The translations under genes and the position numbers were made by a program. This document shows positions 9,295 through 18,181 of a stretch of 64,000 bases of DNA, one piece after another. Below the pieces are notes generated by a model. The model had not been told where the DNA came from and did not search any database. It saw nothing but the letters and a program-made list of their open reading frames with translations. The stretch is from DATGKG01 sp963851325. Lineage in GTDB: Bacteria; Desulfobacterota; Binatia; Binatales; Binataceae. The first letter of the stretch is position 1; each line of letters opens with the position of its first letter. Location: the NCBI GenBank assembly GCA_963851325.1, contig CAWKOR010000001.1:4092001-4156000 (forward strand), read 5' to 3'.

Positions 9295-9534
9295 TGGGTT
9301 TGTTTTCGCACAAATCAGACTACCGTTTCTGAGAGGGCCAGCCGTCCGAGTGGGTTTGTTTTTGCACTTTCGACGTTCCGGCAGACCGCAGAATCCGGAG
9401 CTGACGACCCTCTTCGACCCATCACGATTCACGCACGCAGCCATCGCATGAATCGCGCTGGGCCACTTCCCCCGAACCACGGGGGAAAAACAGAATCCTT
9501 TATTTTCAACCACTTGGTGGGTTCGTTTATGTAA
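9295..9534. repeat. Three copies of a short TGGGTTTGTTTT-type direct repeat
   Basis: The 434-base interval between recA and the convergent beta-helix gene has no convincing gene. It holds three related 17-base units in the same orientation: TGGGTTTGTTTTCGCAC at 9295, TGGGTTTGTTTTTGCAC at 9351 and TGGGTTCGTTTATGTAA at 9518. Spacing is 56 and 167 bases, so this is not a CRISPR array. The first two differ at one base. They look like scattered copies of a short mobile or dispersed repeat. Confidence 0.6.
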
Positions 9535-9565
9535 AACCGCATGCATCAGGAGCTTGCCAAAACGA

Positions 9566-9592
9566 CTGTGGCGCCCATCCCGGGCGCCACAG
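9566..9592 (-). terminator. Rho-independent terminator of the beta-helix gene
   Basis: A perfect 11-base stem (ctgtggcgccc paired with gggcgccacag) around a five-base loop lies 34 bases past the stop of the minus-strand gene. On the minus strand it is followed after a few bases by a short T run (cgtttt). It could also act on recA transcripts from the other side. Confidence 0.65.
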
Positions 9593-9626
9593 CATAAGGC
9601 TATCACGTTTCGGCCCGCTGCGCACC

Positions 9627-12600
9627 TCAGGGCCCCGGGATCAGCAGAATCGACTGGGCCGTCATCACCTGCATGCCTCCTGTGACGTTGATGCTGGCCA
9701 TCGCGGTAAAGGTTCCCGACGGGGTTCCCTGTCCGGGTGCGGCCAAGTCGCCCGACGCGAGGGTGAAGCCTTCCTTGCTCGACTTGATGTTCGAACGTTG
9801 CACTATCGCGCCCGGTTCGGTGATGGTCGGCGCAACGAAGCTCTGCGCGCCATAAAAGTAGACCAGCAGTTCGTTGTTGTGATTCGGCGTCAGCGATGGA
9901 GCGGCGCTGGAAACCGGATTGAGGCCTCCGGCCGAAGCTCCCGAGGATAGGTCGATGGGAGTTGCCGAGGCGCCGCGCCATGCGCCGATGGCACCGGCGG
10001 CATACTGTGGAGCCAGGCTCCAGCTATAGGAGGATGGTTCGCTGACACCGACGACCTTGTAGTAGAGCCATGAAGTCATCTTGTTCCCGGAGACGGTTAC
10101 CGAGTCATGCCGGACCGCCGTCCAGCCCGCAGGAGCCACCGGTACGTTGGTGCCGAGCGCATCGGCAATGACGATCTGCGCGATCAGTATGTCGCCCGGC
10201 CCTGAAGTTACCGGCCGGCTGATGGTCAAAGTTGAAACCGGCTGGCCGAGATCCGCCAGCGGGCCCGTCGCCACGAAGGTTATGGCCGGGGTTGGTACCG
10301 GCGTTGCCGTCGCGGTCGGGGTCACCGGCAGAGGCGTCGCGGTTGGTGTAACTGGAACCGGTGTTGCGGTCGGTGTAACTGGAACCGGCGTCGCCGTTGG
10401 GGTGACCGGCGGAGGCGTCGCGCTCGGCGTCGCGGTTGCCGGAGTATTGTTGGGCACTAGCAGAACCGCCTGTGCAGTCATTACGTGCAGCCCGCCCACG
10501 AAATTCGCGGTCGCCATTGCTGGATAGGTCGGCGAGGGATTGCCTTGGGGCGGTGCGGCCTTGTCGCCGTCAGCCAGGGTGAAGCCCTCCCGCGCCGACA
10601 TGATATTGGAGCGCTCATCTATCGCACCCTCGGTGATGGTGGGGGCGATGAAGCTTTGCGCACCGTAGAAGTAGACCTGCAATTCGGCGTCGTGAGCCGG
10701 CGTCAATGAAGGAGCGGCGGCGGAAACCGGATTGCCTACTCCCGCGGTCGCACCTGAGGACTGATCGATCGGCGATGTTGCCGAGGCACCGCGCCATGCG
10801 CCCATGGTCCCGGCCGCATACTGCGAAGCGAACTGCCAGCTATAGGATGCAGGCTCGCTGCCTCCGGCGACCTTGTAATAGAGCCAGGTGGTCAGCTTGT
10901 TGCCGCCGGAGTTCACCGTATCGTGTCGGATCACGAACCATCCCGCGGGTGCGGTTGGCACGTTGGTGCCAAGTCCATCGGCAATCACTATCTGGGTGAG
11001 GAGAACGTTGCCTGATACAACTCCCGCCGGCAGATTGATGGTCAGGTTCGAAACCGGCTGACCCAAATCTGACAACGCTCCCTGGGCCACGAAAACGATA
11101 GCCCCCGACGGAGTGGAAGTAGCAGTCGGGGTGGCGGTTGATGTGGCCGGCGGCGGCGTCGCGGTGGCAGTAGCGGCAGCGGTTGGAGTCGCGATTGCGG
11201 TGCTCGGTGGGGTTGGCGTTGCGGCAGAGGTAGCAGTGGCGGTCGGAGCGGGCGTGGCAGTTGCGGTGGCGGTCGCGGTCGCAAGCACGTTGCCCGACTC
11301 GAATGCGCCTACATCGCAGGCCGGATGCAGCGCGCCGATGTCTTCGCGATCGGGGCGATGAGTCCCGCGTTGATCGAAGGCTGGGCACTTTGCGACCGGA
11401 ATTGCGTCGATCGCCGGACTGGTCGATTGCAACGCAATGGTCTTCGTCGGTCCGCCATTATCTTGCAAGCCATTGGTGTCGAGCAGCGGGTCAACGTTAT
11501 CGCCCAAAGTTTGTCCTTGAGCGCCGGTAGCGGTAAACCCGCAAGTGCTATCGTCGGAGATGTTGTAGTTGCCATCGACAATGGCTCCCCCTGCTGCCGC
11601 GCAATTTCCGCCCGACGGTTCGTTGGCGAAGATACTGCCGCTGACGTTCAGCGTGCCGCCGAAATTTGAATTGGCAACGCCGGCGCCGTCGGTTGCACTG
11701 TTGTTGGAGAAGGTGCAGTTGCGAACGGTCAGCGCACCGCTACCGAACTGGTAGACCGCGCCGCCTTGGGCGGCACTGTTGCCGGAGAAAGTACTGTTGC
11801 TGATGGTTCCGGAGTCTCCGGTGATGATCGCTCCACCGTTGGCGGCGGCCCCGGAGCTGTTACCAGAGAACGTGCTATTACTGACTGTAAGCGAGGTGCC
11901 CGCACCTATAGCACCGCCATCACCCACTGGATTGTGGTTGTCGAGGAACGTGCAGTTAGTGACGGTCAGCGCACCCTGAGAGAAGATTACCGCTTGGTTA
12001 TTGGAAAACGTGGTGTTGATGACGGTTAGCGGCGACAAACTGGTGTTTAACACAGCCGCGCCTCCAGCGGCGCTGGTGTTGCCGGAAAACCAACTGTCGT
12101 TGATGGTTGTGGGGCTACCGCTACTGGGAAAGATAAATACCGCCGCGCCGCCGCCGTTCGGTGCGCTGTTGCCGGAGAAATTGCTGTTCTGAATGGTGAG
12201 CGAGCCATTACTTGCGATCGCCCCACCGAGGCCCGGGATGGATGAGTTGCCGGTAAACATGGTGTTAACGACGACGAGAGCTCCGTTGTTGTTAATCGCG
12301 CCCCCAGAGTCGCTCGCAGTGCCGTTGGCGATGGTGAGGTTCTTGAGCATCAAGCTGGCGCCCGCATTCACCTCCAGCACCCGGAATGAACCGGCCCCGT
12401 CCACCGTGACGTCTTGTCCGCTCCCATCGATGGTGACATCAGCTTCGATGGGAGGAAGTTCGCTGCCCACCAGCGTGATGATGCCGCTGACGCTGAACAG
12501 GACCTCATTGCCCAGCGCGCAGTCACCGCCGGTGGTGTCGGTTTCGCTGTTGGCATTGTTAATCGCCTCGCGCAGGCTGCAATAGCCGTCGGCCGGTGGG

Positions 12601-14240
12601 CTGTTATCGCTGATGGTGTTGACCGTCATCGGCACGAAGGAAAACTCATACGCGCCGATATCGCATGCGTCGGGCGGGCCGTTGGGGTCGGGCCTGGTGA
12701 AACCGCGCTGATCGGTGAACGGACATAGATCGATGGGAATCGCGTCGATGGCGGGGCTGTTCGCGTTCAGCGCAATGGTCTGGGTGGGACCGCCGTTGTC
12801 CTCCAATCCTTCGGGATCGAGGTCCGCGCCGACCTTGTCCCCTAAGGTTTCCCCGTTCGCTCCTGTACTGGTAGCGAAGCCGCACGAAGCATCGTCGGAG
12901 ATGTTGTAGCCGCCGTCCACGACAGGATTACCGATAACCGAGCAGTTTCCACCGGGAGTGTTGCTCGCGAGGATCGTGTTCATGAGGATGGCGGTGCCAT
13001 AGTTCGCGATTCCGGCGCCATCACCTGTGGACATCGGGCCAATGCTGTTACCCGAAATGGTGCTGTTGGTAACGATCAGTGTTACCCGGTCGCTTAAAAT
13101 CGCACCGCCTTTAGAGTTACTACTGTTGTTGCCGGTGAAGGTGCTGTTGGTAACAACCGCGGTCGCGGAGTCTGCTGTGAGAACTATTGCGCCGGCTTCC
13201 TCGGCAGTGTTCCCGGAAAATGTGCTGCCGTTAATCGTCAGCGACTGGAAAGCTCCGTCCATGATCGCGCCTCCGTTGATCGGGGCGCTATTGGTGATGA
13301 AAGAACTGTTGCTGATCGTCAGCGGGTTCACCAGGTTAAGAATAGCGCCGCCGCCGCCACCACCATCAGGCGGCGGTGTTTGGAGACTATTGTTGACGAA
13401 GGTGCAATTGGTCAGCTCGGTGGTGCCCATAGCTTGCGACTGAAATGTGGCGGACGCGATAGCGCCGCCGCCGGCCACTGCGCTGTTGGCGGAGAAAATC
13501 GTATCGCTGACGGTCAATGCCGCAAAGTTGTTGTTTGACACTCCTCCAAAACTTGCTATCGCCCCGCCTAAGATGGCGTTGTTGTTGGAGAAGGTGCTGT
13601 TGCCACTTATGGTTGCTGTGCCGAGGTTATAGATCGCTCCGCCCGACCCAACCGTTAGCGACCCCGAGTTGTCCGAAAATGTGCTTCCTTGCACATTCAG
13701 GGTGCCGCTGTTGCTCACCCCACCGCCATTGTCGGCTGCGCCGTGGGCGATGGTGAGATTCTTCAAGGTCAGCGTCGCGCCGACATTGACGACCATCACC
13801 CCGACGAGGTCGGCGCCGCTCACAGTGATGCCCTGCCCAGTGCCATCTACGGCGAGCGTATTGACGATCGGGGGAAGCGTGCCGTTGGCGGAGATATCAA
13901 TCGAGCCGCTGACGCTGAAGGTGATCAGGTCGTTGCCGGTGCCGGCGGCACAGTGACCACCGCTGATGTCGGAACCGGCGTTGGCATTGGCGATCGCCTC
14001 GCGCAGGGTGCAAAAATCCATCGCGGGCGTATCGCTGGTGGTATTGACCAGGATGGAAGTTGTCGCGCGCAGCCTGGAAACCAGCAGTACCATCAGTACC
14101 GGGACCAGCAAACCAAGCATCCCGATCAAGAGGGTCGGACGGACCAGCGCGCGAGAGGTCCCGCCGAGCCAGGCCCTCGCGGAAGCGCAAACCTTTCGAG
14201 AACCCAACCAATCTATAATTCGGAGTCGGAGATCCTTCAT
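9627..14240 (-). CDS. Giant exported CSLREA / parallel beta-helix protein with duplicated C-terminal domain
   Basis: A 1537-residue surface or secreted protein. A membrane segment at about residues 35-58 looks like a signal anchor. Two CSLREA motifs start two beta-helix blocks: DFCTLREAIANAN near residue 78 and GYCSLREAINNAN near 555. Between them run many Ser/Asn/Gly turns of the type NSTFSGNS typical of choice-of-anchor Q right-handed helices. Thr/Pro/Ala linkers (about 985-1045 and 1265-1318) separate two copies of a roughly 215-residue domain that opens with ADLGQPVS- or SDLGQPVS-like sequence and contains WLYYKV and MGAWRGASAT-like segments. The ATG at 14240 follows GGGAGG at normal spacing. 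Adhesion or carbohydrate interaction is plausible for such proteins, but no catalytic site is visible. Confidence 0.85.
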   Translation of the reverse strand: MKDLRLRIIDWLGSRKVCASARAWLGGTSRALVRPTLLIGMLGLLVPVLMVLLVSRLRATTSILVNTTSDTPAMDFCTLREAIANANAGSDISGGHCAAGTGNDLITFSVSGSIDISANGTLPPIVNTLAVDGTGQGITVSGADLVGVMVVNVGATLTLKNLTIAHGAADNGGGVSNSGTLNVQGSTFSDNSGSLTVGSGGAIYNLGTATISGNSTFSNNNAILGGAIASFGGVSNNNFAALTVSDTIFSANSAVAGGGAIASATFQSQAMGTTELTNCTFVNNSLQTPPPDGGGGGGAILNLVNPLTISNSSFITNSAPINGGAIMDGAFQSLTINGSTFSGNTAEEAGAIVLTADSATAVVTNSTFTGNNSSNSKGGAILSDRVTLIVTNSTISGNSIGPMSTGDGAGIANYGTAILMNTILASNTPGGNCSVIGNPVVDGGYNISDDASCGFATSTGANGETLGDKVGADLDPEGLEDNGGPTQTIALNANSPAIDAIPIDLCPFTDQRGFTRPDPNGPPDACDIGAYEFSFVPMTVNTISDNSPPADGYCSLREAINNANSETDTTGGDCALGNEVLFSVSGIITLVGSELPPIEADVTIDGSGQDVTVDGAGSFRVLEVNAGASLMLKNLTIANGTASDSGGAINNNGALVVVNTMFTGNSSIPGLGGAIASNGSLTIQNSNFSGNSAPNGGGAAVFIFPSSGSPTTINDSWFSGNTSAAGGAAVLNTSLSPLTVINTTFSNNQAVIFSQGALTVTNCTFLDNHNPVGDGGAIGAGTSLTVSNSTFSGNSSGAAANGGAIITGDSGTISNSTFSGNSAAQGGAVYQFGSGALTVRNCTFSNNSATDGAGVANSNFGGTLNVSGSIFANEPSGGNCAAAGGAIVDGNYNISDDSTCGFTATGAQGQTLGDNVDPLLDTNGLQDNGGPTKTIALQSTSPAIDAIPVAKCPAFDQRGTHRPDREDIGALHPACDVGAFESGNVLATATATATATPAPTATATSAATPTPPSTAIATPTAAATATATPPPATSTATPTATSTPSGAIVFVAQGALSDLGQPVSNLTINLPAGVVSGNVLLTQIVIADGLGTNVPTAPAGWFVIRHDTVNSGGNKLTTWLYYKVAGGSEPASYSWQFASQYAAGTMGAWRGASATSPIDQSSGATAGVGNPVSAAAPSLTPAHDAELQVYFYGAQSFIAPTITEGAIDERSNIMSAREGFTLADGDKAAPPQGNPSPTYPAMATANFVGGLHVMTAQAVLLVPNNTPATATPSATPPPVTPTATPVPVTPTATPVPVTPTATPLPVTPTATATPVPTPAITFVATGPLADLGQPVSTLTISRPVTSGPGDILIAQIVIADALGTNVPVAPAGWTAVRHDSVTVSGNKMTSWLYYKVVGVSEPSSYSWSLAPQYAAGAIGAWRGASATPIDLSSGASAGGLNPVSSAAPSLTPNHNNELLVYFYGAQSFVAPTITEPGAIVQRSNIKSSKEGFTLASGDLAAPGQGTPSGTFTAMASINVTGGMQVMTAQSILLIPGP

Positions 14241-14636
14241 GGCGCCTCCCGAGTGTTTCGATGGGTTCTCAGTACAGAAGAACCGGGTCGGACAAAGCTA
14301 ACTTTCGCCAACAGAATAGTGTCATCTACTTTTAGTAGCAATATACTAATTTTAGCTAAATCGCTTGTACTCCGCTTTAGCATCTCGTAGACTGTAGCGG
14401 GCTCCCGAATTGAGCAGAGACCCCGTTGCGAGGACTCTATTCGGCAATCGACCTTCTGATTTAGATATGAGGCTTCCCGTCAACAAGCTCCATCGGCAGG
14501 CTACGATCCCCTTACGGTTAGCCAACGTCGTCGTTAACGCGGGGCATGCTGGAGCATGCGGGCAAATCGCAAGAGAGTCTGGCTCGATATGGTAACGAGT
14601 CCCGTTGTCAACTCGTGCAGGCAAGGAAGGATGCCA
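14241..14636. other. Divergent intergenic region, AT-rich, no gene seen
   Basis: The 396 bases between the divergent beta-helix and lipoprotein genes contain no convincing coding sequence. Bases 14281-14400 are only about 42% GC by count, far below the surroundings, as expected for promoter DNA serving both genes. Small palindromes are visible: CTACT-ttt-AGTAG at 14326-14338 and GCATGC-tgga-GCATGC at 14544-14559. I could not identify a riboswitch or a clear -35/-10 pair. Confidence 0.5.
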
Positions 14637-16898
14637 ATGGATAAATCGCTCAACCCAGATCGCTCGCCGGAGTACTGCTTGCTGAAATCCTCGCACCGCT
14701 GGCTCTCACGTTTCCTCGTGACGGCGCTTTCGATGGTGCTGCTGCTGGGGCCGGCTGGATGCGGTGGCAGCAGTGGCGATGGCGGTAGCGGCGGAGGTTC
14801 CTCCAACAACACCAGCAAATTCATCCAGTCGATGCGCTTGAACAACGGCCGGTTGGCCGCATTGTTCCTGACTCGAAAAAGGGACGGCAAGGTAACCTTT
14901 CGGGGCTACCCGCACGGGTTGAAATTTGCTGCACAGGCCGGACCGGCCATTCCGGTGACGGACCAGGAACTCAATCTAATGATCTACGGGCGCCGCACGC
15001 ACAGCTCGCACGCCAAGGCGCGTTCGGCGGCCGCGGAGCCGACCGCAACGGCTACGCCGGTCACCGGTTTTACGATCGGACTGAACGAATCAACCGGATC
15101 GACGGTGGGGCCTTGTTTCAATTTCACCATCGGGAACCCCGGCGCGGCCATCGACAACGTCGATAATTTCAATACCCTATCAGCCGCTTCCAGTGTCGCG
15201 AACGTCTTTAACGCCCGCTTGAGCGTGAGTGGCACATACGAAGGATTTTCCGCCTCAAATGATTTCACTTATAGTGACAACTACAACTCCACCTCCTTTT
15301 CCTCCAGTTACTTGTTTTCGGCCTCCGCGCTGTACAACCTCCCGATCACGATCCAGAACCCTGCCATCAACGCATTCGGTATGCAGGAGGAGCAAGCAGG
15401 CGATTTTGCGCAGGCATGCGGCTCCGAGGTCTACGATGTGGTAGGCGCCGGGATGCTAATCGTGGGCGAGTTGAGCTTTTCGTCCAATTCATCACAATCG
15501 AACAGCAGCGTTTCGGAGAAGATGACCGCGAACGATGGGGCAGGAGGGTTGCAAAACCTGGATGCCGCCTCGATGGAATCGAACATGGTGGCCGACTCGA
15601 GCAATAGCTTCGACTTCACGCTCGACACCTATGGCGGTGGGGAAGATTCGACCAACGCCCTGAAAAACGCGCTGGAGGCAAATAGCCAAAACCTGGCGGA
15701 CTGCTCTGCCGGCGTGGCCGCTCAGCCAAATCAAGCCGACGCTTGCACTATGTTCACTTCCAATCTGAACACCGCCGCGGGGACCGCGATCGACGATTTT
15801 ACTAACGCGGTTATGAACGGTACCCAGGATTACGCGGACTTCGAGCAGTTCCCCAACGGTATCGTTGGTGCGAGCACCCAACCCACCATTCTGACCGAGC
15901 CAGTGTCAGATATCGCTCCCGTTTCTGCCGACGATCCGTTCCAGGACTATTCCAGCCAGTTGTCCGCTTACACCACGCTCATGAACCAGGTGTCCACCCT
16001 TAACCAGCGGGCTACCGCGATAAACGCAGCGGTGACGCCAACCATCACGAGTAACAATCAGACGACAAACTACAATACCAACCAAGTCGACCTGATCGGT
16101 GACTCCGCTAATCTCATGACGGCCTACAGCACGGCGTTGGACGGTGCGGTGGGACCTGGCCAACCGCCACTGACGGGATCCATGATCTCCAACCTGGGAG
16201 TATGCTTGGGCTACCTGCCGCCGCCCGAGGGTGCGGAGACTGTGGCGGAAGACTGCGATCCTATCATCAACAACCTGACTAGCGGTTCCAACCCTGTCCT
16301 GATAGACAGCGCGTACGAGTACTTTTCAACCGACAACCCCAACCTAACCGCCCAAAATTTTACGGCACAACAGAACGCCATCGCCTTGCAGTACAATGTT
16401 CTCAACAATTCTGAGCGCGCCTGCGACGACAAACCGTGCGGGCAGGAAAATAATCCGATGCAGGCGATGTACGTGGTGCTTCCAGGATTCGCGGGGACAT
16501 CGGGCGCCCCAATCCAGAATCTCGCCTCTATGACGGCATTCGTCGATCAGGAATGGACCGCCACCAATGGGAAAGGGCATCCCATGCTATCTACTGACAA
16601 TTGGGTTGTCATACTGCCGATGGGTCCAGAATCGCCGCTCCCGGACCTGTTGAATATGGACATGTTCACGGCGATGAACACCGCTCCGATATCACCGGGC
16701 CCGCAGTTCTGGGGCATCATCAATGACGGATGGTATAGCGAGAACAGTTTTCCCGACACCATATTCACCGGTCTCTCTACGCAATGCTCGACGATGATCA
16801 CCGTGCCTTGCGCATTCGAAGTCGCTTCCGGCTTCGACAAGAACGGACGAGGGAGTCTGTCGCTGACGTACACACCGATCGCGAGCTTCTTCAACTGA
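14637..16898 (+). CDS. Large predicted lipoprotein with a faint MACPF-like signature
   Basis: A 753-residue protein from ATG 14637, which follows AAGGAAGG by six bases (a second ATG at 14631 is too close to it). A hydrophobic segment ends LLLGPAGC with Cys42 as candidate lipid anchor, then a Gly/Ser-rich spacer, suggesting an outer-membrane or surface lipoprotein. Residues 170-290 are rich in Ser/Asn/Thr beta strands. They contain EEQAGDFAQACGSEVYDVV then GAGMLIVGELSF around 250-285, which resembles the F-x3-CG...G...hydrophobic strand of MACPF pore-forming proteins. This resemblance is weak and by eye only. The C-terminal 300 residues match nothing I know. Moderate GC and an isolated position suggest an accessory gene. 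Confidence 0.6.
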   Translation: MDKSLNPDRSPEYCLLKSSHRWLSRFLVTALSMVLLLGPAGCGGSSGDGGSGGGSSNNTSKFIQSMRLNNGRLAALFLTRKRDGKVTFRGYPHGLKFAAQAGPAIPVTDQELNLMIYGRRTHSSHAKARSAAAEPTATATPVTGFTIGLNESTGSTVGPCFNFTIGNPGAAIDNVDNFNTLSAASSVANVFNARLSVSGTYEGFSASNDFTYSDNYNSTSFSSSYLFSASALYNLPITIQNPAINAFGMQEEQAGDFAQACGSEVYDVVGAGMLIVGELSFSSNSSQSNSSVSEKMTANDGAGGLQNLDAASMESNMVADSSNSFDFTLDTYGGGEDSTNALKNALEANSQNLADCSAGVAAQPNQADACTMFTSNLNTAAGTAIDDFTNAVMNGTQDYADFEQFPNGIVGASTQPTILTEPVSDIAPVSADDPFQDYSSQLSAYTTLMNQVSTLNQRATAINAAVTPTITSNNQTTNYNTNQVDLIGDSANLMTAYSTALDGAVGPGQPPLTGSMISNLGVCLGYLPPPEGAETVAEDCDPIINNLTSGSNPVLIDSAYEYFSTDNPNLTAQNFTAQQNAIALQYNVLNNSERACDDKPCGQENNPMQAMYVVLPGFAGTSGAPIQNLASMTAFVDQEWTATNGKGHPMLSTDNWVVILPMGPESPLPDLLNMDMFTAMNTAPISPGPQFWGIINDGWYSENSFPDTIFTGLSTQCSTMITVPCAFEVASGFDKNGRGSLSLTYTPIASFFN

Positions 16899-17218
16899 GG
16901 CAATGAATCGACATCGTTCCTTAAGTGAGCCCGTGGGCCGAGACAGGTGCTCTGGACTGCCTGCCGACCTGGGCTCGAATGTATACCGACGGCGATATGA
17001 CTGCGCAAATGATCGCCCGCCGACAACATTATCCGCGCACTAACCGGACCGGCTCGGCCCATCCGCTCCTTGCGGGCAGACCACGGCAGCCGAACACCGA
17101 ACCATGGCGACTATTTCAACATCGATCCGAAAGCGGATATTGCCCAACGAAGGTTCGTCAAATGAACCGCAAGTCTTTCCGAGCTATGTCGATGGTAGCC
17201 GGAAGGGAGCTATGGGGC
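16899..17218. other. Convergent intergenic region, nothing identified
   Basis: The 320 bases lie between the ends of the lipoprotein gene and the acyltransferase operon. Open frames here run antisense into neighbouring genes and have no ribosome sites or recognisable domains. No tRNA or strong terminator was seen. Confidence 0.5.
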
Positions 17219-18181
17219 TCACCTTGGAGCCTCATGCCGAAGGCGGTTACGGGCCAGCATGCTCCAGGCGTAGTATTGCTCCGGATACATCCGGGAGTAC
17301 CGCTCCAGGATAGCCACGCACTGCCGCATGCCTGCGATCAAGCTAGCTTCCCGTCCGGGCGCCGATTCCACATCAATCGCCGCTTCGATGATCATCTCGA
17401 TCGTGGAGTCGCGGTTGCGCACGCAAAATAACGGAAGAATTGGCGCACCCGAAGTTCGAGCCAGGTTAACCACGCCGGTAGAGAAGGGCGCATCGACGCC
17501 GAGGAAAGGCAGCCGAATCAAACGTTGACTTTGACCACCGTCGCCGGCGATGCAAATGGCAAAGTTTTTCTTCAATCGGTCCAGCAGCACGCGTATGAAG
17601 GCCAGAGAGTCGGACGCCGGCAGATAGATAATCTCGGCGAGGGATTCCATCTCGCATCGTTCAAAGAAGTTTCGGAACCGGCGTGTGGCCCAATCCCACT
17701 GCCGATCGTCCAGGCGGAACCCGCTTCCCAGGTGTCTCTTCGCGTGGACCTGGATGACCGCATAGCCATGCGCATGTAGAACTCGTCTAGCGACGATCCT
17801 GCTGCCAAAGCTGTTGCTCTCAAGGAGAATGACTCCCTTGCCGCCACTCAAGGCGAGACGCAGATGCTCCTCGCCTCGCAATGGTATGGTCGCGATCTGT
17901 TTCAACTCGGCAGGTGAAGGCGCCAACCAAAAGGTCTCCCGCCAGAATTGGTAGAATGCTCCCATTGCGATGTTGCGTTTTTGAGCGGCATTGAGCTCGC
18001 CGCCATATCCAGCATCAAGAGCGCGAAAGGTCGTGCGGCGCTTACGCCTCGATGCGAGATAGGCGGTGGTGCTGACCGCTCGGATGGTGGCCCGCCTGAG
18101 CCAGGGTGGAAACCGGCGAGTGACCTTGAGCAGCGCGATCACCAATGGAAAGTAGAAGTCGTTCGCGCTTACCCGGTACAT
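17219..18181 (-). CDS. LpxL/HtrB-family acyltransferase-like protein lacking the usual catalytic motif
   Basis: A 320-residue protein resembling lauroyl/myristoyl acyltransferases of lipid A synthesis. The C-terminal half fits well: FAICIAGDGG, IRLPFLGVDAPFSTGVVNLARTSGAPILPLF, then an Arg/Glu-rich tail. The canonical H-x4-D/E motif that should follow GVILL reads SFGSRI (Ser124 to Ile129), so the His and acid are both absent. It may act on another acceptor, use other residues or be inactive. Its ATG follows directly on the stop of the acyl-AMP ligase (TGAATG), so it is the third gene of a tight ACP-ligase-acyltransferase operon. An acyl group loaded on the ACP is the likely donor. The acceptor is unknown and no lpx genes are near. 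Confidence 0.7.
   Translation of the reverse strand: MYRVSANDFYFPLVIALLKVTRRFPPWLRRATIRAVSTTAYLASRRKRRTTFRALDAGYGGELNAAQKRNIAMGAFYQFWRETFWLAPSPAELKQIATIPLRGEEHLRLALSGGKGVILLESNSFGSRIVARRVLHAHGYAVIQVHAKRHLGSGFRLDDRQWDWATRRFRNFFERCEMESLAEIIYLPASDSLAFIRVLLDRLKKNFAICIAGDGGQSQRLIRLPFLGVDAPFSTGVVNLARTSGAPILPLFCVRNRDSTIEMIIEAAIDVESAPGREASLIAGMRQCVAILERYSRMYPEQYYAWSMLARNRLRHEAPR

Noticed and set aside
10300..10440. Short tandem DNA repeats that might be read as a CRISPR-like array
   Set aside because: They encode an in-frame Thr/Pro/Val linker of the beta-helix protein, and there are no unique spacers.
14544..14559. GCATGC hairpin before the large lipoprotein gene as a terminator or riboswitch
   Set aside because: The stem is only six pairs with no T run, and no conserved riboswitch core is visible.
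16925..17431. A plus-strand frame of 168 codons after the lipoprotein gene
   Set aside because: It runs antisense into the acyltransferase gene, lacks a ribosome site and shows no domain.
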